A stretch of DNA of 8,647 nt from VGWF01 sp964423465 (GCA_964423465.1 CAYRFK010000211.1:1-8647); one strand, 5' to 3'. Counted from the stretch's first letter, positions 1-7,231 are shown. The notes: generated from the sequence alone by a model not told the origin. Made by a program: numbers and translations.

Positions 1-577
1 TGGCGACGAGGATCCCCTTGCCGAAGTTGAACTCCTTGATCGCCTTCTTCTTCTCCGACTCGGGCATCTCGCGTTCCTTCGTCAGGCCCGCCATCGCCGC
101 GATGCCGATGCCCAGCAGGCAGACCGCAACACCGCCGAGTGTGACCTGCCCGGGCAGGGTCGAGGCGATCTGCGCGAGCGTCTCCGGGACCGGGACGGTC
201 GGCACGAAGTGCTTGAAGATCGGCGGCAGAAGCGTGCCGAAGGCGGCGCAGTAGCCCAGCGCCACGCCCATGCCGAGGGACATGCCGAGGTAGCGCATCG
301 TCAGGCCGAACGTCAGACCGCCGAAGCCCCACATCGCGCCGAAGAAGTAGGTCCACCAGAGCGTCGACCCGCTCTGCTGGCCGAGCACGCCGAACAGGTC
401 GTTCGTCATGAACACCGCCAGCAGCCACGGGGCGATGATCCAGGAGAAGAAGCCGCCGACCAGCCAGTAGACTTCCCACGCCCACTTCTTCACGCCCTTG
501 TAGGGGACGTAGAAGCTGCCGGACGCCAGGCCGCCGAGCCAGTGGAACAACACGCCGAGAACGGGATTCGCAACCAT
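1..577 (-). CDS. rhaT: L-rhamnose-proton symporter RhaT, N-terminal half (partial at window edge)
   Basis: Inner-membrane carrier that imports L-rhamnose with protons. The 192 visible residues resemble the E. coli protein as I remember it: an N-terminal helix (about residues 5-24) leading into a FYVPYKGVKKWAWE motif (22-35), a second helix (about 37-56), AMWGFGGLTFGLTMRYLGMS (81-100), and LKER-like TKERE followed by EEFN-like KEFNFGKG (166-188). The family is about 340-380 residues long, so roughly the C-terminal half lies beyond position 1. The ATG at 577 is chosen because a purine-rich AGAGAGG lies just upstream and because the family motif starts close behind it. It lies 26 nt downstream of the rhaA stop on the same strand, so the two are almost certainly co-transcribed. 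No frame break is seen. The family call is firm; substrate specificity rests on the family and the rhaA neighbour. Confidence 0.93.
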   Translation of the reverse strand, partial: MVANPVLGVLFHWLGGLASGSFYVPYKGVKKWAWEVYWLVGGFFSWIIAPWLLAVFMTNDLFGVLGQQSGSTLWWTYFFGAMWGFGGLTFGLTMRYLGMSLGMGVALGYCAAFGTLLPPIFKHFVPTVPVPETLAQIASTLPGQVTLGGVAVCLLGIGIAAMAGLTKEREMPESEKKKAIKEFNFGKGILVA

Positions 578-603
578 GGGGATCCTCTCTTTTTCCTTGC
601 CGA

Positions 604-1746
604 TCAGTTCCGCTTCGCCAGCACGGCCTGCTCGTAGGCCTTCACGTCCGCCAGCCAGTCCATGCCGACGGGCACGCCCTTCGACGCGCAATACCAGTCC
701 CACACCGCGCCGAACGGCATCGTCTTGAGCTCTTCCATCAACGCAAGGCGGCTTGTGTAGTCCCCGGCGAGCTCCATCTTGCGGAGATCATCGTAGGGCT
801 CGACCATCGCCTGCAGCAGTGCCTTGATCATGTTGCGCGTGCCGATGACCCACGCCGCGATGCGGTTGATGCTTGCGTCGAAGAAATCGAGGCCGATGTG
901 CGTGCGCGGCAGGAAGCCGCCGCGGACGAGTTCCTGGCCGATCGCCTGCAGGTCGTCGTTGAGGATCACGACGTGGTCGCTGTCCCAGCGGACGCCGCGG
1001 CTGACGTGCAGGAGGATCTCCGGGACGAACGGCATCACCGAGGAGATCTTGTCGCTGATCGTCTCCGTCGGGTGGTAGTGCCCGGCGTCGAGCGTGTACA
1101 GGATCTGGTTCTTCACGGCGTAGCCGAGGTAGAACTCGTGCGAGCCGACAGTCATGCTTTCGCAGCCGATGCCGAAGAGCTTGCCCTCGACGGCGTCGAG
1201 GTTGAGTTTCGGGCTGATCTTCGGCGCGAGGATCGCGTCGAGCGAGGCCTCGAGGCGCGCGCGCGGCCCCTTGCGGTCGGCCGGGACATCCTTCATGCCG
1301 TCCGGGATCCAGATGTTCGTGACGACCGTCTTGTCCAGCGCCCGGCCCATCGAGGCGGCGATCTTCCGGCAGGCGATGCAGTGCTCGATCCAGAAGTTCC
1401 GGATGCCCTTGTCCGGNNNNNNNNNNNNNNNNNNNNNNNNNNNNNNNNNNNNNNNNNNNNNNNNNNNNNNNNNNNNNNNNNNNNNNNNNNNNNNNNNNNN
1501 NNNNNNNNNNNNNNNNCGAAGCTCGTCCGGCGTGCGGGCCTTGCCTGGGTAGTTGCCCGTCGCGGCCAGGCCGCCGCTGAGGGCGCCGCTGAAGTTCTCG
1601 AACCCGCCGACATCGTCGCCCTGCCAGCAGTGCAGTGAGACCGGCACGGCGGCGAGCTTCCTCAGCGCCGCATCGGTGTTCACCCCGAGTTCCGCGTAAC
1701 GGTCCTTCGCCAGCCGGTAAGCCTGCTCGATCGTCTTTGCCTTCAT
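604..1746 (-). CDS. rhaA: L-rhamnose isomerase RhaA (interrupted by an assembly gap)
   Basis: Converts L-rhamnose to L-rhamnulose (EC 5.3.1.14), the first cytosolic step of rhamnose catabolism. The N-terminal part holds VSLHCWQGDDVGGFE (36-50) and ATGNYPGKAR (62-71), both hallmarks of the family. After the gap come NIWIPDGMKD, AVEGKLFGIGCES, LDAGHYHPTE, HVSRGVRWDSDH and IGLDFFDASINRIAAWVIGT. These supply the expected metal and catalytic residues: the Glu of AVEGK, Asp and His of LDAGH, His of LLHVSR, Asp-x-Asp of WDSDH, and Asp of GLDFF. The reading frame is the same on both sides of the 100 N, but as drawn (380 codons) the protein is about 40 residues shorter than E. coli RhaA, so the N run is too short. 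The start ATG at 1746 has AGGGACAGGAC directly upstream. rhaT follows after 26 nt. No rhamnulokinase, aldolase or rha regulator is visible. Confidence 0.95.
   Translation of the reverse strand: MKAKTIEQAYRLAKDRYAELGVNTDAALRKLAAVPVSLHCWQGDDVGGFENFSGALSGGLAATGNYPGKARTPDELXXXXXXXXXXXXXXXXXXXXXXXXXXXXXXXXXXPDKGIRNFWIEHCIACRKIAASMGRALDKTVVTNIWIPDGMKDVPADRKGPRARLEASLDAILAPKISPKLNLDAVEGKLFGIGCESMTVGSHEFYLGYAVKNQILYTLDAGHYHPTETISDKISSVMPFVPEILLHVSRGVRWDSDHVVILNDDLQAIGQELVRGGFLPRTHIGLDFFDASINRIAAWVIGTRNMIKALLQAMVEPYDDLRKMELAGDYTSRLALMEELKTMPFGAVWDWYCASKGVPVGMDWLADVKAYEQAVLAKRN
1417..1516. other. Assembly gap of exactly 100 N inside rhaA
   Basis: The run is exactly 100 N long, a common scaffold placeholder. 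It sits between the codons for TPDEL and PDKGIRNFW of rhaA. The two bases just inside the N-terminal flank read CG on the coding strand, which fits the Arg that follows this Glu-Leu in E. coli RhaA. Aligning from memory to the E. coli protein predicts roughly 220 missing bases rather than 100; both values leave the same reading frame. Confidence 0.97.
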
Positions 1747-1875
1747 GTCCTGTCCCTGTTTTGTGGTTCCATCCCCGTCAGTCTGGCCGGCGCCGCGGTG
1801 CGGCCCGCACTGGTGCCCATGCTGGCGACGCCGCAGGGAAAAGCAACCGAAAAGAGCGCGGCGCCCGGGGCCGGC
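1747..1875 (-). promoter_or_regulatory. Spacer upstream of rhaAT, presumed promoter region
   Basis: The 129 nt between the SRAP gene stop and the rhaA start are the only place for a dedicated rha promoter. On the minus strand a T-rich patch (TCTTTTCGGTTGCTTTTCC, about 1840-1858) stands out in otherwise GC-rich DNA, but I cannot define a convincing -35/-10 pair, an operator or a terminator. The function is inferred from position only; transcription could also read through from the SRAP gene. Confidence 0.25.
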
Positions 1876-2544
1876 TCAGAAGAGCTCCGGTTGCGGGGGC
1901 GGGGCGGGCGCGAGGCACGCAGGGGTGTCGTTTCGAACGTTGTTCACGGTCGGGCCGACCTCGACGGCGCGCATCCCCTCCGCCGGGTAGGGAGCGTTCC
2001 AGCCCGCGTTGAGTTCGCCAAAGGGGCGGGCGGGGTCGAGCCAGGCCTGCTCGGCGGGGCGCTGGAGGATGACGGGCATGCGGGTGTGGACCGGCGCCAC
2101 GAGCGGGCTTGGCGATGTCGTGAGGATGAGAAACTGCGGCCCGATCCCCGGCGATTCCATCCATAGACCCGCAAAGGCGAAGAGGCCCCCGTCCGCCAGC
2201 GTGAACCGCCAGGGCCGGCTCCGTCCTCCCGTGGCCTGCCACTCGTAGAACCCGTCCGCAGGAACGGCGCAGCGGTTCGCATCCAGAAGCCGCCGGAAGG
2301 CAGGCTTTTCAGTGAGCGATTCCGACCTCGCGTTGATCGCGCCGCGCGCTGTGCAATCCCACGGCACCGGCAGCGCCCACCGTGCCTCCGCCAGGCGCCG
2401 GCCGGAGGAGGAGGGCAGAACGATCAGAGCTGGTTGGGTGGGGGCGATGTTGTACCGCGGAGGGAAGTCCGCCCCGCCCTCGACGATCTCAAACCGGTCG
2501 ACGATGTCCTTCTTCCGAATCGTCAGACTGTAGCGTCCGCACAT
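1876..2544 (-). CDS. SOS response-associated peptidase (SRAP; YedK/HMCES family)
   Basis: This family forms a stable thiazolidine crosslink with abasic sites in single-stranded DNA and so shields them during replication. The 222-residue protein matches the usual size. The start is fixed by biology: the catalytic Cys must be residue 2 after Met removal, and MCGRYSL begins at 2544, although the open frame extends 25 codons further upstream. Other expected active-site residues are present: Asn71 in INARSES, Glu101 in DGFYEWQ and His153 in PVHTRMPVIL, along with YNIAPTQ (31-37) and NNVRNDTP near the C-terminus. The Pro-rich tail (PAPPPQPELF) is ordinary for the family. No clear ribosome-binding site precedes the ATG. 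It lies upstream of rhaA on the same strand, with 129 nt between, and downstream of the EF-hand gene, so it is probably a separate transcription unit. No lexA box or other SOS gene was recognised nearby. Confidence 0.94.
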   Translation of the reverse strand: MCGRYSLTIRKKDIVDRFEIVEGGADFPPRYNIAPTQPALIVLPSSSGRRLAEARWALPVPWDCTARGAINARSESLTEKPAFRRLLDANRCAVPADGFYEWQATGGRSRPWRFTLADGGLFAFAGLWMESPGIGPQFLILTTSPSPLVAPVHTRMPVILQRPAEQAWLDPARPFGELNAGWNAPYPAEGMRAVEVGPTVNNVRNDTPACLAPAPPPQPELF

Positions 2545-2604
2545 GGCCGGAGTGTCGGACGAAAGGGGGCCGGTTTCAAGATGCCCGAGGAAGGCAAGTG
2601 ACGA

Positions 2605-2699
2605 AACTCCAAACTCCAAGGAAGGTCAAAGTACGAAGTGGAGAAGGAAAGTCCGGCCTTGGGCCTTCCCAACTTCATTCTTCCTTGGAGTTTGGAGTT
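2605..2699. repeat. Long inverted repeat (20-bp perfect arms) between EF-hand and SRAP genes
   Basis: Positions 2605-2624 (AACTCCAAACTCCAAGGAAG) are the exact reverse complement of 2680-2699. The 55-nt interior adds further imperfect pairing, GAAGTGGAGAAGG (2635-2647) against CCTTCCCAACTTC (2664-2676), so the whole piece can fold as one hairpin of about 95 nt. Each arm also contains a short direct repeat, ACTCCAA twice. It is AT-richer than the surrounding genes and lies 21 nt beyond the EF-hand stop. It looks like a dispersed palindromic intergenic repeat; a role as a terminator is possible, but no U-tract follows it. Confidence 0.85.
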
Positions 2700-2720
2700 C
2701 TCAACTTCTGCTCCCGCCGT

Positions 2721-3242
2721 CTACTGCCGGTCCGCCGGAGGCGGAGGGGGTCCGCGCCGCTCGCCGCCCTCGCGTCCACCGCGGCGTTCACCGCCGCCCT
2801 GGCCTTGGCCCTGTCCCTGTCCTTGTCCCTGCCCGCGCTCCGGGCGCTCGCCGCGGGCCTGCTCGCCGTCGCCGCCCGGAGGGCCCATGGGACGCGGCGG
2901 CATCAGTTCCTGACGGTCCAGCTTGCCGTCATCGTTCTTGTCGAGCTTGCGCAGTGATGCGCCGGCCTGGTCCAGTTCCTTCCCGTCGATCACGCCGTCG
3001 TCATTGACGTCCAGTGCCGCGATCAGCGGGGGCTTCATCCCCATCGGGGGCCGGTGCATTCCCTGCTCGCCGCCCTGCCCGCCGCCTTCATGGCCGCCGC
3101 GCGCCTCGCCCTGCCCGCGTTCGCCGCCCTGCCGGTTGCCGCGACCCTCGCGGGGGCGTCCACCCTCGTCCTGCGCAACCGCCAGCCCGGCGGCCACGGA
3201 AAGGCCTGCCACGCAGGCCAGCATCGTCTTCAGTGTATTCAT
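2721..3242 (-). CDS. Secreted EF-hand calcium-binding protein with Gly/Arg/Gln-rich low-complexity regions
   Basis: Exported protein of 173 residues, probably calcium-binding; no more precise role is known to me. Residues 1-23 form a signal peptide (Lys5, hydrophobic core, then AVA before Q24). Residues 25-65 are a Gly/Arg/Glu-rich linker. Two canonical EF-hand loops follow, DVNDDGVIDGKE (78-89) and DKNDDGKLDRQE (101-112), each with D/N/D at positions 1, 3 and 5, Gly6, Asp9 and Glu12. The tail holds an uninterrupted Gly-Gln repeat (about 137-149), then RR-GG runs, and ends in PPPPPADRQ. The frame is open 45 codons further upstream, but the ATG at 3242 gives a proper signal peptide and has AGGAAAGGA and GAGG upstream. 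Paired EF-hands in a low-complexity secreted protein are common in planctomycete-like bacteria. It appears monocistronic, being separated from the SRAP gene by 176 nt that contain the long palindrome. Confidence 0.85.
   Translation of the reverse strand: MNTLKTMLACVAGLSVAAGLAVAQDEGGRPREGRGNRQGGERGQGEARGGHEGGGQGGEQGMHRPPMGMKPPLIAALDVNDDGVIDGKELDQAGASLRKLDKNDDGKLDRQELMPPRPMGPPGGDGEQARGERPERGQGQGQGQGQGQGGGERRGGREGGERRGPPPPPADRQ
2797..2832 (-). repeat. Six-unit hexamer tandem repeat encoding Gly-Gln repeats
   Basis: Six consecutive CCYTGK-type hexamers (CCCTGG, CCTTGG, CCCTGT, CCCTGT, CCTTGT, CCCTGC) lie inside the EF-hand gene and encode the Gly-Gln dipeptide run. The wobble differences among units suggest selection for the peptide as well as slippage. 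This tract is likely length-variable between strains. Confidence 0.85.
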
Positions 3243-3278
3243 GGTCCTCGGTCCTTTCCTCTCGTCCGCGTCCGCCGC

Positions 3279-3336
3279 CCGCGCCGTCCACGGCGCGGTC
3301 AGTCCTGTGGGGACGCCGCCGGGCGTCGGCGGGACT
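3279..3336 (-). other. Paired GC-rich hairpins in the presumed 5' leader of the EF-hand gene
   Basis: CCGCGCCG (3279-3286) pairs with CGGCGCGG (3291-3298) around a TCCA loop. GACGCC (3312-3317) pairs with GGCGTC (3322-3327) around GCCG, and the second is enclosed by AGTCC (3301-3305) pairing with GGACT (3332-3336). They begin about 37 nt upstream of the EF-hand start. They could be a structured leader, but short stems arise easily in DNA this GC-rich, and no known riboswitch is recognised. Confidence 0.3.
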
Positions 3337-3433
3337 CGCGCCCGCCCGCTCCACCCGGCGTGGTTGCTTCCGTTCACGTGCGCAGGATCGCACGGGGCAC
3401 CTTAAGCGGAAGTGAAGGCGCGGGAAGGAATCA

Positions 3434-3498
3434 CGAAATCCCAAGCCCGAAGCACGAAGCAAATTCGAAATCCCAGCCGGGCAAGCACGAAACGGTCC
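3434..3498. repeat. Degenerate 32/33-nt tandem repeat (CGAAATCCCA...AAGCACGAA)
   Basis: Two adjacent units start with the identical CGAAATCCCA (3434-3443 and 3466-3475), and each contains AAGCACGAA (3450-3458 and 3483-3491). The intervening bases are less conserved. The purine-rich CGAAAT/ACGAA style differs from the surrounding GC-rich spacer. It resembles dispersed intergenic repeats rather than protein-coding DNA; there are too few units for a CRISPR array. Confidence 0.65.
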
Positions 3499-3547
3499 GT
3501 CCGGTCTGGGGCCAGCTGCCGCGTGTATTCAAAGAGACCGCCCCGGC

Positions 3548-3598
3548 GCGCCACGTCGTAGCCGTGGCGCTACCCGGCCGGCCTTGCGGCCGGCGGCT
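3548..3598. repeat. Two hairpin-forming segments upstream of arsR
   Basis: GCGCCACG (3548-3555) pairs with CGTGGCGC (3563-3570) around a 7-nt loop. An alternative, mutually exclusive stem pairs GTAGC (3558-3562) with GCTAC (3569-3573). Just after, GCCGGCC (3578-3584) pairs with GGCCGGC (3588-3594) around TTGC. They lie upstream of the presumed ars promoter, so they are not part of its transcript. They may be an intergenic repeat or a terminator-like barrier, but no T-run follows. Confidence 0.45.
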
Positions 3599-3602
3599 GT
3601 GG

Positions 3603-3621
3603 TGTGTATATTTAGCCATCT
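3603..3621 (+). promoter_or_regulatory. Candidate ars promoter with overlapping ArsR operator; transcript likely leaderless
   Basis: An AT-rich island in GC-rich DNA contains TATATT (3607-3612), a good match to a -10 box, preceded by TGTG. It ends only 9 nt before the arsR ATG, so transcription would begin within a few bases of the start codon; no Shine-Dalgarno sequence is present. Overlapping it, TAGCCATCTA (3613-3622) has TAG/CTA dyad symmetry, and an ArsR repressor would be expected to bind here for autoregulation. There is no convincing -35 box. Assigned from position and composition only. Confidence 0.4.
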
Positions 3622-4002
3622 ATGCAAACAACAACATTGGCGGAGATCGCGGCGGCGCTGGCGGATGCGAGCCGCCTGCGGGCGGTGGTTTATCTGGCGG
3701 AGGGCGAACTGTGCGCGTGCCAGCTCGCGGCGGCTCTCGGGCTGGCGCAGTCGACGGTCTCGCGGCACATGGCGGTGCTGGAGCGCGCCGGGCTGGTCGC
3801 CTCGCGCAAGGAGGGCCGCTGGGTGTACTTCCGCAGGCCGGGGCGCGACGCGACGGCGGCGGTGCGCGGAGCGCTCCGCTGGCTGGACACCCACGCAGGG
3901 GAGGCTGACGTCCCGGCCGCGGACCGGAAACTCATCGGGGATGTCCGGCGCCGCGGCCCCGAGGGATGCTGCGGCGCGCGGCCGAAGGGCGGTGTGCGAT
4001 GA
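3622..4002 (+). CDS. arsR: ArsR-family arsenite-responsive transcriptional repressor
   Basis: A 126-residue winged-helix repressor that would release the ars promoter on binding As(III). The helix-turn-helix is clear at about residues 35-58 (QLAAALGLAQSTVSRHMAVL), followed by the wing ASRKEGRWVYFRR (60-72). The metal site ELCACQL (29-35) matches the ELCVCDL motif of classical ArsR proteins with Cys31 and Cys33, but the position of the third classical Cys (residue 36) is Ala. A Cys-Cys pair at 116-117 near the C-terminus could supply the remaining ligand. The ATG at 3622 follows an AT-rich patch without a ribosome-binding site. The stop overlaps the arsC start as ATGA, showing translational coupling. 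As first gene of the operon it probably represses itself and arsC-acr3. Confidence 0.93.
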   Translation: MQTTTLAEIAAALADASRLRAVVYLAEGELCACQLAAALGLAQSTVSRHMAVLERAGLVASRKEGRWVYFRRPGRDATAAVRGALRWLDTHAGEADVPAADRKLIGDVRRRGPEGCCGARPKGGVR

Positions 4003-4438
4003 GCGCACGGCCGATGAAGGTCCTGTTTCTCTGCACCGGAAACTCCTGCCGGAGCCAGATGGCCGAGGGCTGGGCGCGGCACCTGCGCGGGGACCGGATC
4101 GAGGCGTACTCCGCGGGCATCGAAACCCACGGTCTCAATCCCCGTGCGGTGCGGGTGATGGCCGAGGCGGGCGTCGACATCTCGGGCCACCGTTCCAAGA
4201 CCCTCGACGACCTGAAGGGGATTGAGTTTGATCTTGTCGTCACGGTCTGCGGCCACGCCCATGAGCATTGCCCGCTCTTCCCCGGCCGCACACGGGTGGT
4301 CCACGCCGGCTTCGACGACCCACCGAAACTGGCCGCGGGGGCGACGACCGAGGAGGAAGCGCTGGCCCACTACCGGCGCGTCCGCGACGAAATCCGCACA
4401 TTTGTCGAAACGCTGGACCTCGCGGAGGGGACGAAGCC

Positions 4439-4442
<4 letters not shown>
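3999..4442 (+). CDS. arsC: Arsenate reductase ArsC, thioredoxin-coupled (low-molecular-weight phosphatase fold)
   Basis: A cytosolic enzyme that reduces As(V) to As(III) using a relay of three cysteines and thioredoxin, like S. aureus ArsC (family knowledge). The 147 residues carry the phosphatase P-loop CTGNSCR (Cys12 to Arg18, CX5R), the redox pair Cys84 and Cys91 in VTVCGHAHEHCP with the same 7-residue spacing as Cys82/Cys89 of the S. aureus enzyme, and FDDPPKLA (105-112) as the Asp-Pro region. The start at 3999 overlaps the arsR stop as ATGA; an internal Met at 4014 (MKVLFLC) is a possible alternative. The stop in turn overlaps the acr3 start. It is distinct from the glutaredoxin-linked E. 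coli plasmid type. Confidence 0.95.
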
Positions 4443-5608
<1,166 letters not shown>

Positions 5609-5629
5609 CGCGCACCGGCCGCATCCGGA

Positions 5630-7231
5630 TCAGCGGGCCTTCCTGCCCTTGCCTTTTCCACCCGGCTTCTTCGCGCTCTCCCCGGGCGCGGGCTTGACCT
5701 GGGCCCGCTGCGCCCATGCCTCCCATGCGGCCGCGAGTTCGCGGGCCTTGTCGGGCATGGAGGCGGCGAGATCGTTCAGTTCGGTGCGATCCTTCTTCAG
5801 GTCGTACAGCTCCCACGGGCCTGCGGCGCCCTTGCGGACGAGCTTCCAGTCGCCGACGCGGATCGCGGCGTTGCCCTCGTGCTCCCAAAAAAGCGCCTCG
5901 CGGGCGACCGGCTTGTCCGCGAATGCGGGCGCGAGGCTGCGGCCCTCCATCGGCTGGATCGGACGCCCGGCGATCTCCGCGGGATAGGCTGCGCCGCCGA
6001 CGTCCGTCACGGTGGCCATGATGTCGACAAGGTGCCCCGGCTGGTTGCGCAACTCCCCCTTCGCGGCGATGCCGGCGGGCCAGTGCGCGATCAACGGCGT
6101 CGCAATGCCGCCCTCGTGGTTGTAGTGCTTGAACCGGCGGAACGGCGTGTTCTCGAGCAACGCCCACGACTCGCCGCAGAACCAGTTGGAGTCGGCCTTC
6201 GTCGGATCGCCATCCGTGCGGCCGCCGGGGCCCGCCTCGGCGTTGCCGCCGTTGTCGCTCATGAAGAGGATCAGCGTGTTGTCCAGCGCGCCGCGCTTCT
6301 TCAGGCCCTCGACGAGCGCGCCCATCGCACGGTCCATGCGCCAGACAACCGCCGCGTAGACGGCCATGATGTGGTCGAAGCGGTCCTTCTCCTCCGCGGA
6401 GAGGCTGTCCCATGCGCGGACCGTGTCCGGCCGTGGCGACAGCGGCCAAGCCTTGTCGACGATGCCCATGTCGATCTGCCGCTTGTGCCGCGCCTCGCGC
6501 AGCCGGTCCCAGCCGGCGGCATACGAGCCGCGGAACTTGGCGATGTCGGCCTCGTCGGCCTGGAGCGGAAAGTGCGGCGCGTTGTGCGCGAGGTAGAGGA
6601 AGAAGGGCTTCTTCGCCGCCGCGGCCTCGTCGACGAACCGCAGGGCAAAGTCGGCCCATAGGTCGGTCGAATACCAGTCCTTCGGAAGCTCCGGCGCGGC
6701 GCGCGGCAGTTCGCGGCCGTTCAGGAAGAGCGCCGCCTTGGGCGAGCCGGGCCGGTAGAATCCGCCGGCCGCGGCGTTCAGGCTGCGGTCGAAGCCCCGC
6801 TCCCACGGCACGACGCCGAGGTTCTGTCCGACATGCCACTTCCCGACCATCGCCGTGAAGTAGCCGGCGGGGCCGAGAACCTGCGCCATCGTCGCGCAGC
6901 GGTCGTTGAGACGGCCTTGGTAGCCCGGTGCGCCGCGATCCTCCGTCATGTGGCCGACACCGGCCTGGTGCGGATAGAGCCCGGTCAACAGGGACGCGCG
7001 GGTGGGGCAGCACCGGCCCGTGTTGTAGAACTGGGTGAAGCGAAGCCCGTTCGCCGCCAGCGCGTCGAGATTCGGCGTCGGGATCTCGCTTCCGTAGCAG
7101 CCGAGGTCGGAGAAGCCCATGTCGTCGACGAGCACGACGGCGATATTCGGGCGCGAAGGCTCGGCCGCGACGGCGGGGGTCCAGGGCAGAACGGCCAGCA
7201 GGGGCAGGATGCAGCGCACGAGGCTCTTCAT
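5630..7231 (-). CDS. Secreted type I (formylglycine-dependent) sulfatase, arylsulfatase-like
   Basis: Hydrolyses sulfate esters, probably outside the cytoplasm on a polysaccharide or other sulfated compound; the substrate cannot be told from sequence. The 533-residue protein has a signal peptide (1-23, ending AVA-AEP). Metal and catalytic residues are visible: Asp36-Asp37 in LVDDMGFSDLG, the maturation motif Cys74-Cys-Pro-Thr-Arg78 (C-x-P-x-R; Cys74 becomes formylglycine) followed by ASLLTG, GKWHVG (130-135), AHNAPH (215-220), SDNGGN (325-330) and Lys368. The C-terminal subdomain ends with WKLVRKG and WELYDLKKDRTELNDLA. A basic tail (KKPGGKGKGRKAR) closes it. The frame is open 66 codons upstream, but the ATG at 7231 gives the signal peptide and has GGAGA about 8 nt upstream. 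No sulfatase-maturing enzyme is in the window. Divergent from the DUF6485 gene. Confidence 0.94.
   Translation of the reverse strand: MKSLVRCILPLLAVLPWTPAVAAEPSRPNIAVVLVDDMGFSDLGCYGSEIPTPNLDALAANGLRFTQFYNTGRCCPTRASLLTGLYPHQAGVGHMTEDRGAPGYQGRLNDRCATMAQVLGPAGYFTAMVGKWHVGQNLGVVPWERGFDRSLNAAAGGFYRPGSPKAALFLNGRELPRAAPELPKDWYSTDLWADFALRFVDEAAAAKKPFFLYLAHNAPHFPLQADEADIAKFRGSYAAGWDRLREARHKRQIDMGIVDKAWPLSPRPDTVRAWDSLSAEEKDRFDHIMAVYAAVVWRMDRAMGALVEGLKKRGALDNTLILFMSDNGGNAEAGPGGRTDGDPTKADSNWFCGESWALLENTPFRRFKHYNHEGGIATPLIAHWPAGIAAKGELRNQPGHLVDIMATVTDVGGAAYPAEIAGRPIQPMEGRSLAPAFADKPVAREALFWEHEGNAAIRVGDWKLVRKGAAGPWELYDLKKDRTELNDLAASMPDKARELAAAWEAWAQRAQVKPAPGESAKKPGGKGKGRKAR

Larger units (their letters stand above)
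3243..3621. other. 379-nt non-coding spacer between divergent EF-hand gene and ars operon
   Basis: No credible gene lies here. The open frames that cross it lack family motifs, and their codon pattern mirrors neighbouring genes. The spacer divides into four parts: a GC-rich leader for the EF-hand gene with two small hairpins (3279-3336); an AT-richer stretch with a degenerate tandem repeat (3434-3498); two hairpin-forming segments (3548-3598); and an AT-rich promoter-like patch just before arsR (3603-3621). It must hold promoters for transcription in both directions. Confidence 0.7.

Noticed and set aside
209..1638. Long plus-strand open frames opposite rhaT and rhaA (e.g. 209-637, 824-1078, 898-1638)
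   Set aside because: They are antisense to clearly conserved genes, have Arg/Ala-rich random-looking products, and one runs through the N gap. GC-rich DNA produces such frames routinely.
2545..2619. 25-codon N-terminal extension of the SRAP protein
   Set aside because: SRAP enzymes require Cys at residue 2; MCGRY at 2544 must be the start, and the extension overlaps the palindromic repeat.
3054..3908. Plus-strand open frame of 284 codons spanning the spacer and the start of arsR
   Set aside because: It crosses the antisense of the EF-hand gene, the repeat region and out-of-frame arsR, and shows no motif. arsR in the other frame has clear family signatures.
5609..5629. Bidirectional terminator between acr3 and the sulfatase
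   Set aside because: Only 21 nt separate the convergent stops, and no stable stem followed by a T-run is visible on either strand.
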